A stretch of 64,000 nucleotides of DNA from positions 186,001-250,000 of the forward strand of contig NZ_JAIGNO010000001.1 of the NCBI RefSeq assembly GCF_019711515.1, in the 5' to 3' direction. This DNA comes from Qipengyuania qiaonensis (GTDB lineage Bacteria > Pseudomonadota > Alphaproteobacteria > Sphingomonadales > Sphingomonadaceae). The notes beneath the pieces are model-generated. The model saw only the letters and a program-made list of their open reading frames with translations, searched no databases and was not told where the DNA came from. Each line of letters begins with the position of its first letter. The first letter of the stretch is position 1. The position numbers were made by a program, and so were the translations under genes. Positions 8,012-19,844 of the stretch are shown here, piece by piece.

Positions 8012-9181
8012 ATGACCAAAAAGCGAAACATTGTCGTCAAGATCGGTTCGGCCCTCCTGGCCAATCAGGAACTCCTCACCCCCCGCTACGGCTTCCTGCA
8101 ACGCCTGCTGGAGGATATCGCACAGCTGCGGGCCGAGGGCACGAACGTAATCCTCTGTTCTTCCGGCTCGGTAGCCCTTGGCTTGCGCATCATAGGGGAA
8201 ACACCCGAGAGCGCGGGAGTTTCCGACAAGCAGGCCGCCGCCGCCTGCGGCATGCCGTTATTGCTGAATGCCTATAAGCAGGTCGGCCACGAATTCGGGT
8301 TCGATATCGCGCAGGTGCTGTTGACGCTGGGCGATTTCGAGGACCATCGCCGCTTTCTGAATACGCGCAACACGGTGCATCGGCTGCTGGAATCGCATGT
8401 CGTTCCGATCGTCAACGAGAACGATTCCATCACGACGGAAGAAATCCGGGTCGGTGACAACGACCGGCTGGCGGCCAAGGTCGCACAGATGGTCGGCGCG
8501 GACGATTTCGTCATTCTCACCGGCGTGGACGGTCTGTACGATCGCAATCCGGACGATCCCGAGGCGCAGTTCGTGCCCGAGGTCGAGGATGTCGGCATGT
8601 ACATGGCCGCGACGAAGGGCAAGAGCACGCTCGGTACCGGCGGAATGGAGACCAAGCTGCTGGCAGCCAATATGGCACAGGAAGCCGGCGTCACCACGTG
8701 GATCGCGCAGGGCGAAGTGGATCGGCCGGTGTCGGAAGTGCTGAACGGTTCGCGCAGATCGACGAAGATCCTGCCCCATCCCAATCCGCTATCCGGCTGG
8801 GACAGCTGGATCGCCAACCGGCTGCAAATGGCCGGAAGCATCGTGATTTCGGATGCCATAGCTGCCGGGCTGAGCGGGGATCGTCCGATTCGCCGCGACG
8901 ATATCATCTCGATGGCTGGCGATTTCACGCGCGGCGACGTCCTCCACATTTACGACAGCAAGGGTATCGAGCGGGCCCGTGGATTGAGCGATTTCACGTC
9001 GGAAGAACTGCGCGTTCTCACGAACAATCCCGACACCCAGGCCGAACAGCTGCTGGGCTATCGGACCAAGGGCGAGGTGATCCGGAGCGCCAATCTGGTG
9101 ATGCTGGAAAATCGCCATCTGCTGTGGGACGCGCCGGAGGAGATCGCCCGGCGCGATTGGGAACAGCCCGCGGCCGGATAA
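8012..9181 (+). CDS. proB: Glutamate 5-kinase with PUA domain
   Basis: The protein is 389 residues and does the first committed step of proline synthesis (glutamate plus ATP to glutamyl-5-phosphate). The kinase domain starts VVKIGSALL (about 7-15) and includes NENDSITTEE, VGDNDRLAAKVA and TGVDGLYDRNP. A C-terminal PUA domain (about 280-370) contains GSIVISDAIAAGL. The start at 8012 gives the family N-terminus (MTKKRNIVVKIG); an open frame extends further up through AT-rich DNA and is not conserved-looking. It faces away from proC-proA, so the whole pathway is local. Confidence 0.95.
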   Translation: MTKKRNIVVKIGSALLANQELLTPRYGFLQRLLEDIAQLRAEGTNVILCSSGSVALGLRIIGETPESAGVSDKQAAAACGMPLLLNAYKQVGHEFGFDIAQVLLTLGDFEDHRRFLNTRNTVHRLLESHVVPIVNENDSITTEEIRVGDNDRLAAKVAQMVGADDFVILTGVDGLYDRNPDDPEAQFVPEVEDVGMYMAATKGKSTLGTGGMETKLLAANMAQEAGVTTWIAQGEVDRPVSEVLNGSRRSTKILPHPNPLSGWDSWIANRLQMAGSIVISDAIAAGLSGDRPIRRDDIISMAGDFTRGDVLHIYDSKGIERARGLSDFTSEELRVLTNNPDTQAEQLLGYRTKGEVIRSANLVMLENRHLLWDAPEEIARRDWEQPAAG

Positions 9182-9262
9182 CCGGTTGCCCGCCGCTGTC
9201 GGGGGACAGGCCCACTAACTTCACTTGGCGTTCATGGGGGGCGTGGCTATAGGCTCGTACCC

Positions 9263-10066
9263 ATGACGACCCAGACCCGATCCACGACCAAGCTCATTTT
9301 CGGCGCCGCGCTTGCAGGTGCGACCCTCCTGACCGCCGGATGCGCTGGCCGCAATAACGGCCCCCGCGATACGGCCTATGTCGCGCGTGACGTGGAATCG
9401 CTTTACGGCGAAGCGAAGCGTCGTCTCGATAACGGGCAGGCGCAGCTCGCCGCCGCCCTGTTCGACGAGGTCGAGCGTCAGCATCCCTATTCCCCATGGG
9501 CGCGTAGGGCGCAGCTGATGAGTTCGTTCAGCTATTATGTCGCCAAGGATTACAACAAGGCGATTCAAGCCTCGCAGCGCTTCCTGCAGATCCATCCGGG
9601 CAACAAGGACGCGCCCTACGCCTTCTACCTGATCGCGCTCAGCTATTACGAACAGATCAGCGATGTGCAGCGGGATCAGAAGATCACCGATCAGGCGCTG
9701 ACCGCGCTGGAAGAGATCAATCGGCGTTTCCCCAGCACCGATTATGCTGCCGATGCGCGGCTCAAGATCGACCTCGTGCGTGATCACCTGGCGGGCAAGG
9801 AAATGGAAATCGGCCGCCATTACGAACGGTCGGGCCAGTGGATCGCCGCGCAGATCCGGTTCCAGAACGTGGTCGACACTTACCAGACCACCAGCCACGC
9901 GCCCGAAGCGCTCTATCGCCTTACCGAAACCAGCCTCGCGCTCGGTGTTCCCGACGAAGCGGTGAAATACGCTGCGGTGCTGGGGGCCAATTACCCCGGC
10001 ACCGACTGGTACGAAAAAGCCTACGATCTGGTGCAGGATCACGCATCCGGCGTTTCGCCGAGCTGA
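9263..10066 (+). CDS. bamD: Outer membrane assembly lipoprotein BamD
   Basis: The protein is 267 residues. Its signal peptide ends in the lipobox LTAGC (Cys27). TPR-like repeats follow: a first helix pair in LYGEAKRRLDNGQAQLAAAL, then AFYLIALSYYEQISDVQRDQ, which is typical of BamD/ComL. It acts in the BAM complex that inserts beta-barrel proteins. In many alphaproteobacteria bamD precedes recN and ligA, as it nearly does here, with a diguanylate cyclase gene inserted on the opposite strand. Confidence 0.95.
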   Translation: MTTQTRSTTKLIFGAALAGATLLTAGCAGRNNGPRDTAYVARDVESLYGEAKRRLDNGQAQLAAALFDEVERQHPYSPWARRAQLMSSFSYYVAKDYNKAIQASQRFLQIHPGNKDAPYAFYLIALSYYEQISDVQRDQKITDQALTALEEINRRFPSTDYAADARLKIDLVRDHLAGKEMEIGRHYERSGQWIAAQIRFQNVVDTYQTTSHAPEALYRLTETSLALGVPDEAVKYAAVLGANYPGTDWYEKAYDLVQDHASGVSPS

Positions 10067-10071
10067 TTTCC

Positions 10072-11235
10072 TCAGCCATGCCGGGAACGTGCCGGTTCCC
10101 GGTCGCCGACGCGATCGGCCTCGCCTTCCGCCTTGTGCGACCTGACGCGGTTCCGACCGTCATTCTTCGCCCGGTAGAGGGCGCGGTCGGCCTTGCCGTA
10201 CAGGCCGTTCCAGTCGGCCGGATCGGTGACTATGCCGTCCGCCACTCCGATACTGGCGGTGATCTGTTCGCCATGCGGCATGTAGGCGCCGCGGATTTCG
10301 CCGAGTAGCTGGAGCGCGATGGCCGGGTCGAGCGCCTCGGCAGTTGCCAGCAGGGCGAATTCCTCGCCACCGAGCCGGGCCGCGCAGATGCCCCCGCGGA
10401 CGTGGATGCGCAACAATTCGGCAAAGGCGCACAGGACTTCGTCGCCGACATCGTGACCGTGCCGGTCGTTGATGGCTTTGAAGCGGTCGATGTCGACGAC
10501 CATCAGTCTGATGTGGCTGCCGAGAGCCGCGTGAGCCTTGAAATGTTCCATCAAAGCGCGACGGTTGGCGAGATCGGTCAGCGGATCGCGGCGGGCCTGC
10601 TGGGCCGATTCGTGTTGCTGCTGCGTCATGGCGAACAGCAGATTCTGGTGGCGGTTGATGAGGAAGACCTGAAAACCGACGGCGATGATCTGCGATCCCG
10701 CAAGGACCAGATTCATGACTTCGCCCGTGCTCGCCAAGGCGATGGCGATGGGGACCATGGTGATCAAGAGCGTGGTCAACGCGACGCTGCGGACCGCTGT
10801 CAGGCAGTAGGCCAGCGTCAGGGCGCCCAGCGCCATGATCGCGGGATAGTAGAGCTTGGATTCCGCCGGGGCGCTCGCCCAACTGCCCAGGCACCAGATA
10901 CTGCCGATAATCGCTATCAGCAGGCATAGCCGCCATACCGAGGCAATGACGCGCCTCGCTTCCGTTACGCCCGCGGCAAGATCGAGCGGCTTGCGCAATA
11001 CGATCAGGCCCGTCACCGCAAGGATCAGGATGATGACGGGCAGTCCGAAGGCGATCGACGGCGCCGTCTCCGGACTTGCGCCGAGTACCACCAAGGGCAG
11101 GCTGAGGATGAAACCGGCGAATACGAGCAGCGCCTGGCCGCGCATGTGGCAGGCGGCAAGCGTGATGAAATCGTCACGCAGATGCGCTGGAATGTCCGGC
11201 CCGAGCAGACCGGCAAGAATGCGTCGCAAAAACAC
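10072..11235 (-). CDS. Membrane-bound diguanylate cyclase (GGDEF)
   Basis: The protein is 387 residues with a GTG start at 11235. Six or more hydrophobic helices (about 34-200) precede a GGDEF domain opening with DPLTDLANRRAL (217-228). The active site is GGEEF (289-293), with VDIDRFKAIND upstream. It should make cyclic di-GMP from GTP at the membrane. No RxxD inhibitory site is seen five residues before the active site. A PilZ receptor protein is encoded at 44.0-44.4 kb. The gene sits between bamD and recN on the opposite strand. Confidence 0.88.
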   Translation of the reverse strand: MFLRRILAGLLGPDIPAHLRDDFITLAACHMRGQALLVFAGFILSLPLVVLGASPETAPSIAFGLPVIILILAVTGLIVLRKPLDLAAGVTEARRVIASVWRLCLLIAIIGSIWCLGSWASAPAESKLYYPAIMALGALTLAYCLTAVRSVALTTLLITMVPIAIALASTGEVMNLVLAGSQIIAVGFQVFLINRHQNLLFAMTQQQHESAQQARRDPLTDLANRRALMEHFKAHAALGSHIRLMVVDIDRFKAINDRHGHDVGDEVLCAFAELLRIHVRGGICAARLGGEEFALLATAEALDPAIALQLLGEIRGAYMPHGEQITASIGVADGIVTDPADWNGLYGKADRALYRAKNDGRNRVRSHKAEGEADRVGDREPARSRHG

Positions 11236-11361
11236 CCCGGAGCTTTATGCGGGAAATACTAATTCACCGTTTACGCTTCGAAACGAGTCGACACGAAGCT
11301 TGTCGATTGAAAGCCAAGGGATGCTGACTTGCCGCGCGGCATTGTCTAGGAGGCAGGAAGC

Positions 11362-13026
11362 ATGCTGACCCGGCTTTCTATCCGCAATATCGTGCTGATC
11401 GAAGCGCTCGATCTGACTTTCGGGCGCGGTCTCGGCGTGTTGACCGGCGAAACGGGCGCCGGCAAGTCGATCCTGCTCGATGCATTGGGGCTGGTGCTGG
11501 GCAATCGCGCGGACAGCGCGCTGGTTCGCGGGGGCGAAGACAAGGCCAGCGTTTCGGCAAGTTTCGAATTCAAGGTGATGCCGCGCGCTCTGTCCGAATT
11601 GCTCGAAGATGCCGATATCGAAATCGAAGAGGGCGAACCGCTGATCGTGCGGCGCCAGATCAGGGCCGACGGCAAGAGCAAGGCCTTCGTGAACGATCAG
11701 TCCGTCAGCGTCGGCCTGCTGCGCGAGATGGCGGGGCACCTGGTCGAACTGCACGGCCAGCACGACGATCGCGGGCTCGTCAATCCGCGCGGGCACAGGG
11801 CGCTGCTCGATCGTTTTGCCGGTAGCGAGACGCAGCGCGCCGCAGCGGGCTGGGCGCGATGGCGCACGGCGGAAACAGCGCTGGCCGAAGCGCGCGAGGC
11901 GGTCGAAACCGCGAAGGCGGATCAGGATTTGCTGTTGGCGCATCTCGCCGAGCTGACATCGCTCGAACCGCAGGCGGGCGAAGAGGCGCGGCTGGCCGAA
12001 ACGCGCGCGAGCATGCAGAAGGGCGAGAAACTCTCCGGCGATCTGGAGGAATTGCGGCATCTGTGGGAAGGTTCGGATTCGCCGCTCGCCAGCCTGCGGG
12101 TCGCCGCGCGGCGGCTCGACCGGATTGCCCCCGAACATCCCCTGCTTGCCGAAGCGCTCGCCGCACTGGACCGCGCGGTGATCGAAGCGGGCGAGGCGGA
12201 AGACAAGCTGCAGACCGCTGCCGAGGCGCTGGAACACGACCCGATGGCTCTAGAAGCAGCGGAAACACGCCTGTTCGAACTGCGCGCACTGGCCCGCAAG
12301 CATCGCTGCGAGGTGGACGAACTTCCGGCAAAGATGCGCGAGATGCGGGCCCGCCTGGAAAGCATCGAGGGCGGCGAGGCGCAGCTCGATGCGCTGGAGG
12401 TGGCGGCGAAGGATGCCGGCCAGCGCTATCGCGCCGAAGCCGAAGCCCTGCACGCGAACCGCGTTGCGGCGGCGCTGCGGCTGGACGAGGCGGTGGCGCG
12501 CGAACTCGCGCCGTTGAAGCTCGATGCGGCGCGTTTCCGGACGGCGGTGACCGAATTGCCCGAGGAGAAATGGGGCGTTTCGGGCATGGATGCGGTCGAA
12601 TTCCTCATCGCCACCAATCCCGGCGCCGATTTCGCGCCCTTGAACAAGATCGCCAGCGGCGGCGAATTGTCGCGCTTCATCCTCGCGCTGAAAGTGGCGC
12701 TGGCGGAACAGGGCGGGGCGGCGACGGTGATCTTCGACGAGATCGACCGCGGCGTGGGCGGGGCAGTGGCGAGCGCGATCGGCGAACGGCTCGCGCGGCT
12801 TTCGGCCGACGGACAATTGCTCGCCGTGACGCACAGCCCCCAGGTCGCCGCGCGGGGGCGCACGCATTACATGATCGCCAAAAGCTCCGACGGCACGGTC
12901 ACCAAGACCGGCGTCGTCCTGCTCGACGAGGCCGGACGGCAGGAAGAGATCGCGCGCATGCTGAGCGGGGCGGAGGTAACGCCCGAGGCGAGGGCGCAGG
13001 CGGACCGGCTGCTGGAGGGGGTTTGA
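11362..13026 (+). CDS. recN: DNA repair ATPase RecN
   Basis: The protein is 554 residues. It is an SMC-like ATPase: Walker A GETGAGKS (30-37), a coiled-coil-rich centre, then the signature ASGGELSRF and Walker B VIFDEIDRGVGG near the C-terminus. RecN acts in recombinational repair of double-strand breaks. The start at 11362 follows an AGGAGG-type site. The stop is 2 bp before the DUF559 gene, which separates recN from ligA. No clear LexA box is seen upstream. Confidence 0.95.
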   Translation: MLTRLSIRNIVLIEALDLTFGRGLGVLTGETGAGKSILLDALGLVLGNRADSALVRGGEDKASVSASFEFKVMPRALSELLEDADIEIEEGEPLIVRRQIRADGKSKAFVNDQSVSVGLLREMAGHLVELHGQHDDRGLVNPRGHRALLDRFAGSETQRAAAGWARWRTAETALAEAREAVETAKADQDLLLAHLAELTSLEPQAGEEARLAETRASMQKGEKLSGDLEELRHLWEGSDSPLASLRVAARRLDRIAPEHPLLAEALAALDRAVIEAGEAEDKLQTAAEALEHDPMALEAAETRLFELRALARKHRCEVDELPAKMREMRARLESIEGGEAQLDALEVAAKDAGQRYRAEAEALHANRVAAALRLDEAVARELAPLKLDAARFRTAVTELPEEKWGVSGMDAVEFLIATNPGADFAPLNKIASGGELSRFILALKVALAEQGGAATVIFDEIDRGVGGAVASAIGERLARLSADGQLLAVTHSPQVAARGRTHYMIAKSSDGTVTKTGVVLLDEAGRQEEIARMLSGAEVTPEARAQADRLLEGV

Positions 13027-13028
13027 AG

Positions 13029-15601
<2,573 letters not shown>

Positions 15602-15672
15602 AAACTATATAAAAACTATTTTACATTTATGAGCATGCGGGATATTTAGCAGTTCATCGAAAGGAAACCCGT

Positions 15673-16188
15673 ATGAATGCTCTGATGGTATTTACGAGTA
15701 AAACGGTGGATGAGATTCTCGCTTTGGGAGGAACGGGTCATTGGAACCTAACTCCGGCGAAAGTTACCGCAATGAGGTACGCTGTCTGCACGTTAGGCGA
15801 TACTCCCGATCCCGAAAAACGCCGTAGTGTTGTGGGTCGTGGAGAGCGTGGCTCCGCGTTCCTCGTGGGGCGCATTTCAGGTCTGCGTCCATCGAGAATG
15901 GAAAATGGTCGGCAGCGCTACGTGGTGGAATTTTCACACTACGCGACTTTGGACATTTCGGATGTTTGGGATGGTTCTCGGAACCCGGTCCGCTACATTG
16001 ATGAGGCCGTTTTGAGTTCGAAGGGAATAGACTTCGATAAACTTCAGTACAAGTCTGTCCCTGCTGTCCGATTGGACGTTGCAGAGCATTCCAACACTGG
16101 TTCTCTAACCATTGCTCAGGCAAAGGCCGGTTTAGCCAATCATTTTGGCGTCACTGAATCTCAGATTCAGATCATGATCTCGGCATGA
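15673..16188 (+). CDS. Orphan hypothetical protein, low GC
   Basis: The protein is 171 residues, with a good AAAGGA site before ATG 15673. No known domain is recognised. Visible stretches are SKTVDEILALGGTGHWNL near the N-terminus, GSAFLVGRISGL in the centre and a Val/Ile/Gln-rich end. It is predicted soluble, with no signal or membrane segment. Base composition, near 50% GC with an AT-rich leader at 15602-15672, differs from its neighbours and suggests recent acquisition. Its stop overlaps the CinA-like start (ATGA). Confidence 0.6.
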   Translation: MNALMVFTSKTVDEILALGGTGHWNLTPAKVTAMRYAVCTLGDTPDPEKRRSVVGRGERGSAFLVGRISGLRPSRMENGRQRYVVEFSHYATLDISDVWDGSRNPVRYIDEAVLSSKGIDFDKLQYKSVPAVRLDVAEHSNTGSLTIAQAKAGLANHFGVTESQIQIMISA

Positions 16189-16682
16189 AGTCATTGACCG
16201 AAATTCACCCTCAAGCCTTGCGCATCGCCGGATTGCTGCGCGAGCGGGGCGAAAAGATCGCGGTGGCCGACGGCGCGACGGGCGGGCTGATCGCCGCTTC
16301 GCTGTTGACCGTGCCGGGCGCGCTCGATTTCTTCGTCGGGGGCGGGGTGGTCTATTCCTTGCGTGGCCGGGACGTGCTGATCGCCCTCCCGCGCGAGGCT
16401 TACAAGGGTATGCGCGGAGCGAGCGAGGATTACGCCTTGCTCCAGGCGCGCGCCATCCGTGACAATTTCGGTGCCGAGTGGGGGATAGCCGAAAGCGGCT
16501 CGGTCGGCGGCTCGGCCCATCCGGGAGGTGCGCCTTCCGGGCGGAGTTGCACGGCGGTGGTCGGGCCTGATGGTTTCGAATGCGTGCGCATTCTCGAAAC
16601 CGGCAGCGATGACCGTATCGCCAATATGGAAGCCTTCGCCCGCGCGGCGTTGCATGCGCTCGAGGATGCCCTTTCCCGCTGA
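16185..16682 (+). CDS. CinA C-terminal-domain protein, catalytic motif altered
   Basis: The protein is 165 residues, the length of a stand-alone CinA/PncC domain. That family hydrolyses nicotinamide mononucleotide amide in pyridine recycling. The fold signature ATGGLIAASLLTVPGALDFF and the SGSVGGSAHPGG loop are visible. The usual AES-x-TGG catalytic serine is replaced (VADGATGG, Gly30), and the usual lysine in the following YSNxxK stretch is not present (YSLRGRDV). NMN deamidase activity is therefore doubtful, while family membership is good. Confidence 0.8.
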   Translation: MKSLTEIHPQALRIAGLLRERGEKIAVADGATGGLIAASLLTVPGALDFFVGGGVVYSLRGRDVLIALPREAYKGMRGASEDYALLQARAIRDNFGAEWGIAESGSVGGSAHPGGAPSGRSCTAVVGPDGFECVRILETGSDDRIANMEAFARAALHALEDALSR

Positions 16683-16764
16683 CTGTGGGCGATGTCGTTC
16701 CTGTCCTCGCCTGCCGGCGAGCGGCAGGTTATGATGCGTTCACAGGGCTTGGTGGGGAACGCAC

Positions 16765-18234
16765 ATGATCGGCATAATTCGTCGCTACAGGCAGCAGCGT
16801 GCCGATGCGCGCGCGATCGGCAAGGATGGCAAGCGCTGGGTCCGGTCCTGGATCAACATATTCCGCACCGAATGCGAGGCGTGCATTCCGCAGAACGAAA
16901 CACTGTTGGGCGAACTGATCGGCGAAGGGCACTATTGCTGCATCGGACAATCGCATTCCTATAACGGCGTGCAGGTCATCCCCAGCGTCAACGCGATGAT
17001 GATGCGCGAAGGCGGGTTGACGGCGCTGTCCTACGATCCGGCGACCGAACTGGTGCGCGTCGGCGCGTCGGTTTCCGTCCGCGAACTCAAGCTGTTCCTG
17101 CGCGACAAGCATTGCCGGGGCCTGCACAATTCGGGCAATTACATGGAGCAGTCGGTGATCGGTGCACTGGCTACGGGAACGCATGGTTACGGCCCGCGCG
17201 GGGTCATGGCCGACAGCATCGTCGAGCTGACCTTCCTCGATGGGGCAGGGCAGCGCGTGACGCTGAAGCGCGGCGATCCCGACTTCGCCTATGTCGCGCT
17301 TTCCTTCGGCACGATCGCCCCGATCGTCGAACTGGTGCTGGAGACCAAGCCGCTCCAGCCCTATATCTCGATCAGTTCGATGAGCCGCCTGTCGAAGCTC
17401 GACGAACTCAAGCAGGGCTCGATCGCCGCGAACTGGGCGGTTATGCCCTATACCGATCCCGAAGATCCCGTGATCATGCTGCATGCGCTGGCCGAATGCC
17501 ACGAAGCCGATAGCGTCGTAGCGCATCCCAAGCCGAAGGGGGGTGGCGGGAGAATTGCCGCCTGGGTCCTGCGGCGATATTATGCGTTCGATCGTTTTCT
17601 GCCGTCGTTTCGCAGGCCGATGCAGCGCCTGATCGACTGGCTCGATCTCAAGCAAAGCGAGCGGGTGATCACCGATCCGGACGATCTCGACTATCTCTAC
17701 GATCCGAAGCCCGGCCTGAAGGAAAACCGCGCGCCGAGCATTACGCGCGGCCTCTTCTCGACGACCTATACCGGGTACAATCTCGCCTTTTTCGTCCCGC
17801 TGGAAAAGGCACCGGCGGTGGTCAGGTTCATCATGCACGAAGCCGACGCTTTGCGCGATCTGGGGTTCTTTCTGAAGGGCATCATATCGGTGCGTGAGCT
17901 GCCCGGCCTGGCGGGACCCATCTTTGCCGCCAATTCCACCCGGCCCATGGCGGCCATCGATCTGTTTGCCGATCCGCGCGACTATGCCTGGCTCGAACGG
18001 CTTCAGCGGTCGGTCATGCAGTACGAGCCCGATACGCGCCCGCATTTCGGCAAGAGCGCGCTGGGGCCGGATTTCTGCAACGCGCTGTGCCGCACGCATC
18101 TCGACGAGCTGATGCGCATCCATCGCCGCCATTATCCGCAGGGGAACCTGATGTTTTCCGAACGGGTCCGCGCGATGTGCGATGTGGGACGCCCGCTGCC
18201 CGGCGTAGCAGCGGTCGATGCGGGTCTGGTCTGA
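16765..18234 (+). CDS. FAD-linked oxidase, sugar-lactone-oxidase-like
   Basis: The protein is 489 residues. It has a PCMH-type FAD-binding domain: GQSHSYNGVQVIPSVNAMM (about 61-79), VGASVSVRELKLFL and IGALATGTHGYGPRG. A C-terminal region resembles D-arabinono-1,4-lactone / gulonolactone oxidases, ending HRRHYPQGNLMFSERVRAM. It probably oxidises a sugar or polyol; the substrate cannot be told from sequence. No signal peptide is seen. The start at 16765 follows GGGGAA about 7 nt upstream. Confidence 0.8.
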   Translation: MIGIIRRYRQQRADARAIGKDGKRWVRSWINIFRTECEACIPQNETLLGELIGEGHYCCIGQSHSYNGVQVIPSVNAMMMREGGLTALSYDPATELVRVGASVSVRELKLFLRDKHCRGLHNSGNYMEQSVIGALATGTHGYGPRGVMADSIVELTFLDGAGQRVTLKRGDPDFAYVALSFGTIAPIVELVLETKPLQPYISISSMSRLSKLDELKQGSIAANWAVMPYTDPEDPVIMLHALAECHEADSVVAHPKPKGGGGRIAAWVLRRYYAFDRFLPSFRRPMQRLIDWLDLKQSERVITDPDDLDYLYDPKPGLKENRAPSITRGLFSTTYTGYNLAFFVPLEKAPAVVRFIMHEADALRDLGFFLKGIISVRELPGLAGPIFAANSTRPMAAIDLFADPRDYAWLERLQRSVMQYEPDTRPHFGKSALGPDFCNALCRTHLDELMRIHRRHYPQGNLMFSERVRAMCDVGRPLPGVAAVDAGLV

Positions 18235-18273
18235 GCCGTCTGGCCGTGTGACTTCGGAACAGAGCTGCGCGAG

Positions 18274-18966
18274 CTACCGGTCCGCCGGAACCCAGCGCAT
18301 CACACCTCCCGCCAGCGGCGTCCACAGACCGGTTCGAATTCCGGCCGCGGCCAGCACGTCGCTGGTCCACTGATTGCAGGTATTGCCGATGTGGTAGGTG
18401 CCGGGCGCGTCATAGAAGACGTCATTGCCGAAATAGCCCGGGTAGGTCTCGCGGCCCTGCGATGTTACAACCTGCCGCTCGATGGTTGTAACGAGCTTGG
18501 CATATTGCGCTTCGGTTATGAGCAGCGGGCGCAGGTCTTCGCCGGGTGCCGGGCGGACGTAATGCGCGACGTGCAGCAGGCTGTCCCCGCCCACGACTGC
18601 GCCTGCAATGGTGGATAGCGTTATGTCGCCCCATGTCGGCGTGTTGAGGAAGACCTCGCGTTCGCCCCAGCTGACCGAAACATGCGTGTAAGGACGGTAG
18701 GGATCGCGCAGATCGTGGGTTGGGAAATCGGACCGCCAATCCTTCATCGGGGACACCAGCGGCATGACGATAGCGGTGTGGACGCCGTTGGTTTCGATCA
18801 TGATTTCCACGCCGCGATCGGGTTCGATCCAGTCCGGGTTTCGCGGAATGGCACTGCCGATCCACGCGGCGAGCAGGAACAGCGTAATCAATGTCGCGGG
18901 CACGGCAAGCGCCCAGGCGGCCCATTTTGCAGCGCGTTTCAACGCACCCGGCTTTTGCGCAGCCAC
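18274..18966 (-). CDS. DUF2459 (TIGR02117-type) membrane-anchored protein
   Basis: The protein is 230 residues with a GTG start at 18966 that overlaps prmA by 28 bp. An N-terminal helix (AAWALAVPATLITLFLLAAW) precedes the DUF2459 domain: ETNGVHTAIVMPL, VSWGEREVFLNTPTW and a C-terminal NTCNQWTSDVLAAAG segment. The cysteine and histidine patterns resemble a papain-like fold, but function is unknown. It is the last gene of a four-gene overlapping minus-strand run with an SDR, a B3 lactamase and prmA. Confidence 0.8.
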   Translation of the reverse strand: MAAQKPGALKRAAKWAAWALAVPATLITLFLLAAWIGSAIPRNPDWIEPDRGVEIMIETNGVHTAIVMPLVSPMKDWRSDFPTHDLRDPYRPYTHVSVSWGEREVFLNTPTWGDITLSTIAGAVVGGDSLLHVAHYVRPAPGEDLRPLLITEAQYAKLVTTIERQVVTSQGRETYPGYFGNDVFYDAPGTYHIGNTCNQWTSDVLAAAGIRTGLWTPLAGGVMRWVPADR

Positions 18967-19844
18967 AGGATCGACCAGTCGCCATTGATCAGGCGCCGGG
19001 ACAGCCGGAAGCCAAGCGCGCGATAGGCACGGCGCACGCGCGCTTCCTGCGTTTCGAGTAATCCGGCGAGCAGAAGGTTTCCACCGGGGGTTATCGCGTT
19101 GGCGAAGGATGGCGCCAGATCGACCAGCGGCCCGGCCAGAATGTTGGCGACAAAGAGATCGTAAGGTCCGCGCAGGCGCAGCAGGGCATCGTCCAGCCCG
19201 TCCGCTATGACCATCGTGAGTTCACCCGCATCGCCGCCTTCCGGGATGGCGTTGCTCGCCATATTGTCACGCACCACGCCTGCACAGACCGCGTCGATAT
19301 CCGATGCCGTTGCGCGCGCGCGCGGCCACAGGTGCATGGCGGCGAAGGCCAGCAGCCCGGTACCGGTACCGATGTCGGCAATGTCGCGCGCCACCACCCC
19401 TTCGCGCTTCATCAGGTCGAGCATGGCGAGACACGCCGCGGTGGTTTCGTGCTGGCCTGTGCCGAAAGCCTGACTGGCGGGAATGACGAAATCGACCATC
19501 GCCGGGTCCACTTCGTGGTCGGGCGTGCGCACGTGGAAACGGCCCGCGCGGATCGGCTCGACACCCTTCTGGCTTTCGGTCACCCAGTCCGTATCGGGCA
19601 GTGCTTCCACGGTAAATGGAGGTTGCTTGTCGGCGAAAAGTGCAGCGACGCGCTTCAGATCGCGCGGCTTGGGCCGGCGATCGAGATAGACTTCGAAAGT
19701 CCAGTCGTCCGGTCGGTGGTCGGCCTCTTCCATGCCGGTGACGACCCAGTCGCTCGGCCAGTCGAGAGCGTTCTCGTGCTCCACCAGCGCCGCCCTGGCG
19801 ACGTCCTTCGATACTGCGGCGACGATCTTCCAGCTGTCAGCCAC
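18939..19844 (-). CDS. prmA: Ribosomal protein L11 methyltransferase
   Basis: The protein is 301 residues. It is a class I SAM methyltransferase with motif I DIADIGTGTGLLAF and the substrate-site motif FVANILAGPL, both hallmarks of PrmA. It trimethylates ribosomal protein L11. FGTGQHETT sits before motif I as expected. The start overlaps the end of the metallo-beta-lactamase gene by 8 bp, so translation is probably coupled. Confidence 0.93.
   Translation of the reverse strand: MADSWKIVAAVSKDVARAALVEHENALDWPSDWVVTGMEEADHRPDDWTFEVYLDRRPKPRDLKRVAALFADKQPPFTVEALPDTDWVTESQKGVEPIRAGRFHVRTPDHEVDPAMVDFVIPASQAFGTGQHETTAACLAMLDLMKREGVVARDIADIGTGTGLLAFAAMHLWPRARATASDIDAVCAGVVRDNMASNAIPEGGDAGELTMVIADGLDDALLRLRGPYDLFVANILAGPLVDLAPSFANAITPGGNLLLAGLLETQEARVRRAYRALGFRLSRRLINGDWSILWLRKSRVR

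Noticed and set aside
11236..11361. A LexA/SOS box before recN
   Set aside because: recN is often SOS-controlled, but I could not find a convincing GTTC-N7-GTTC-type site here.
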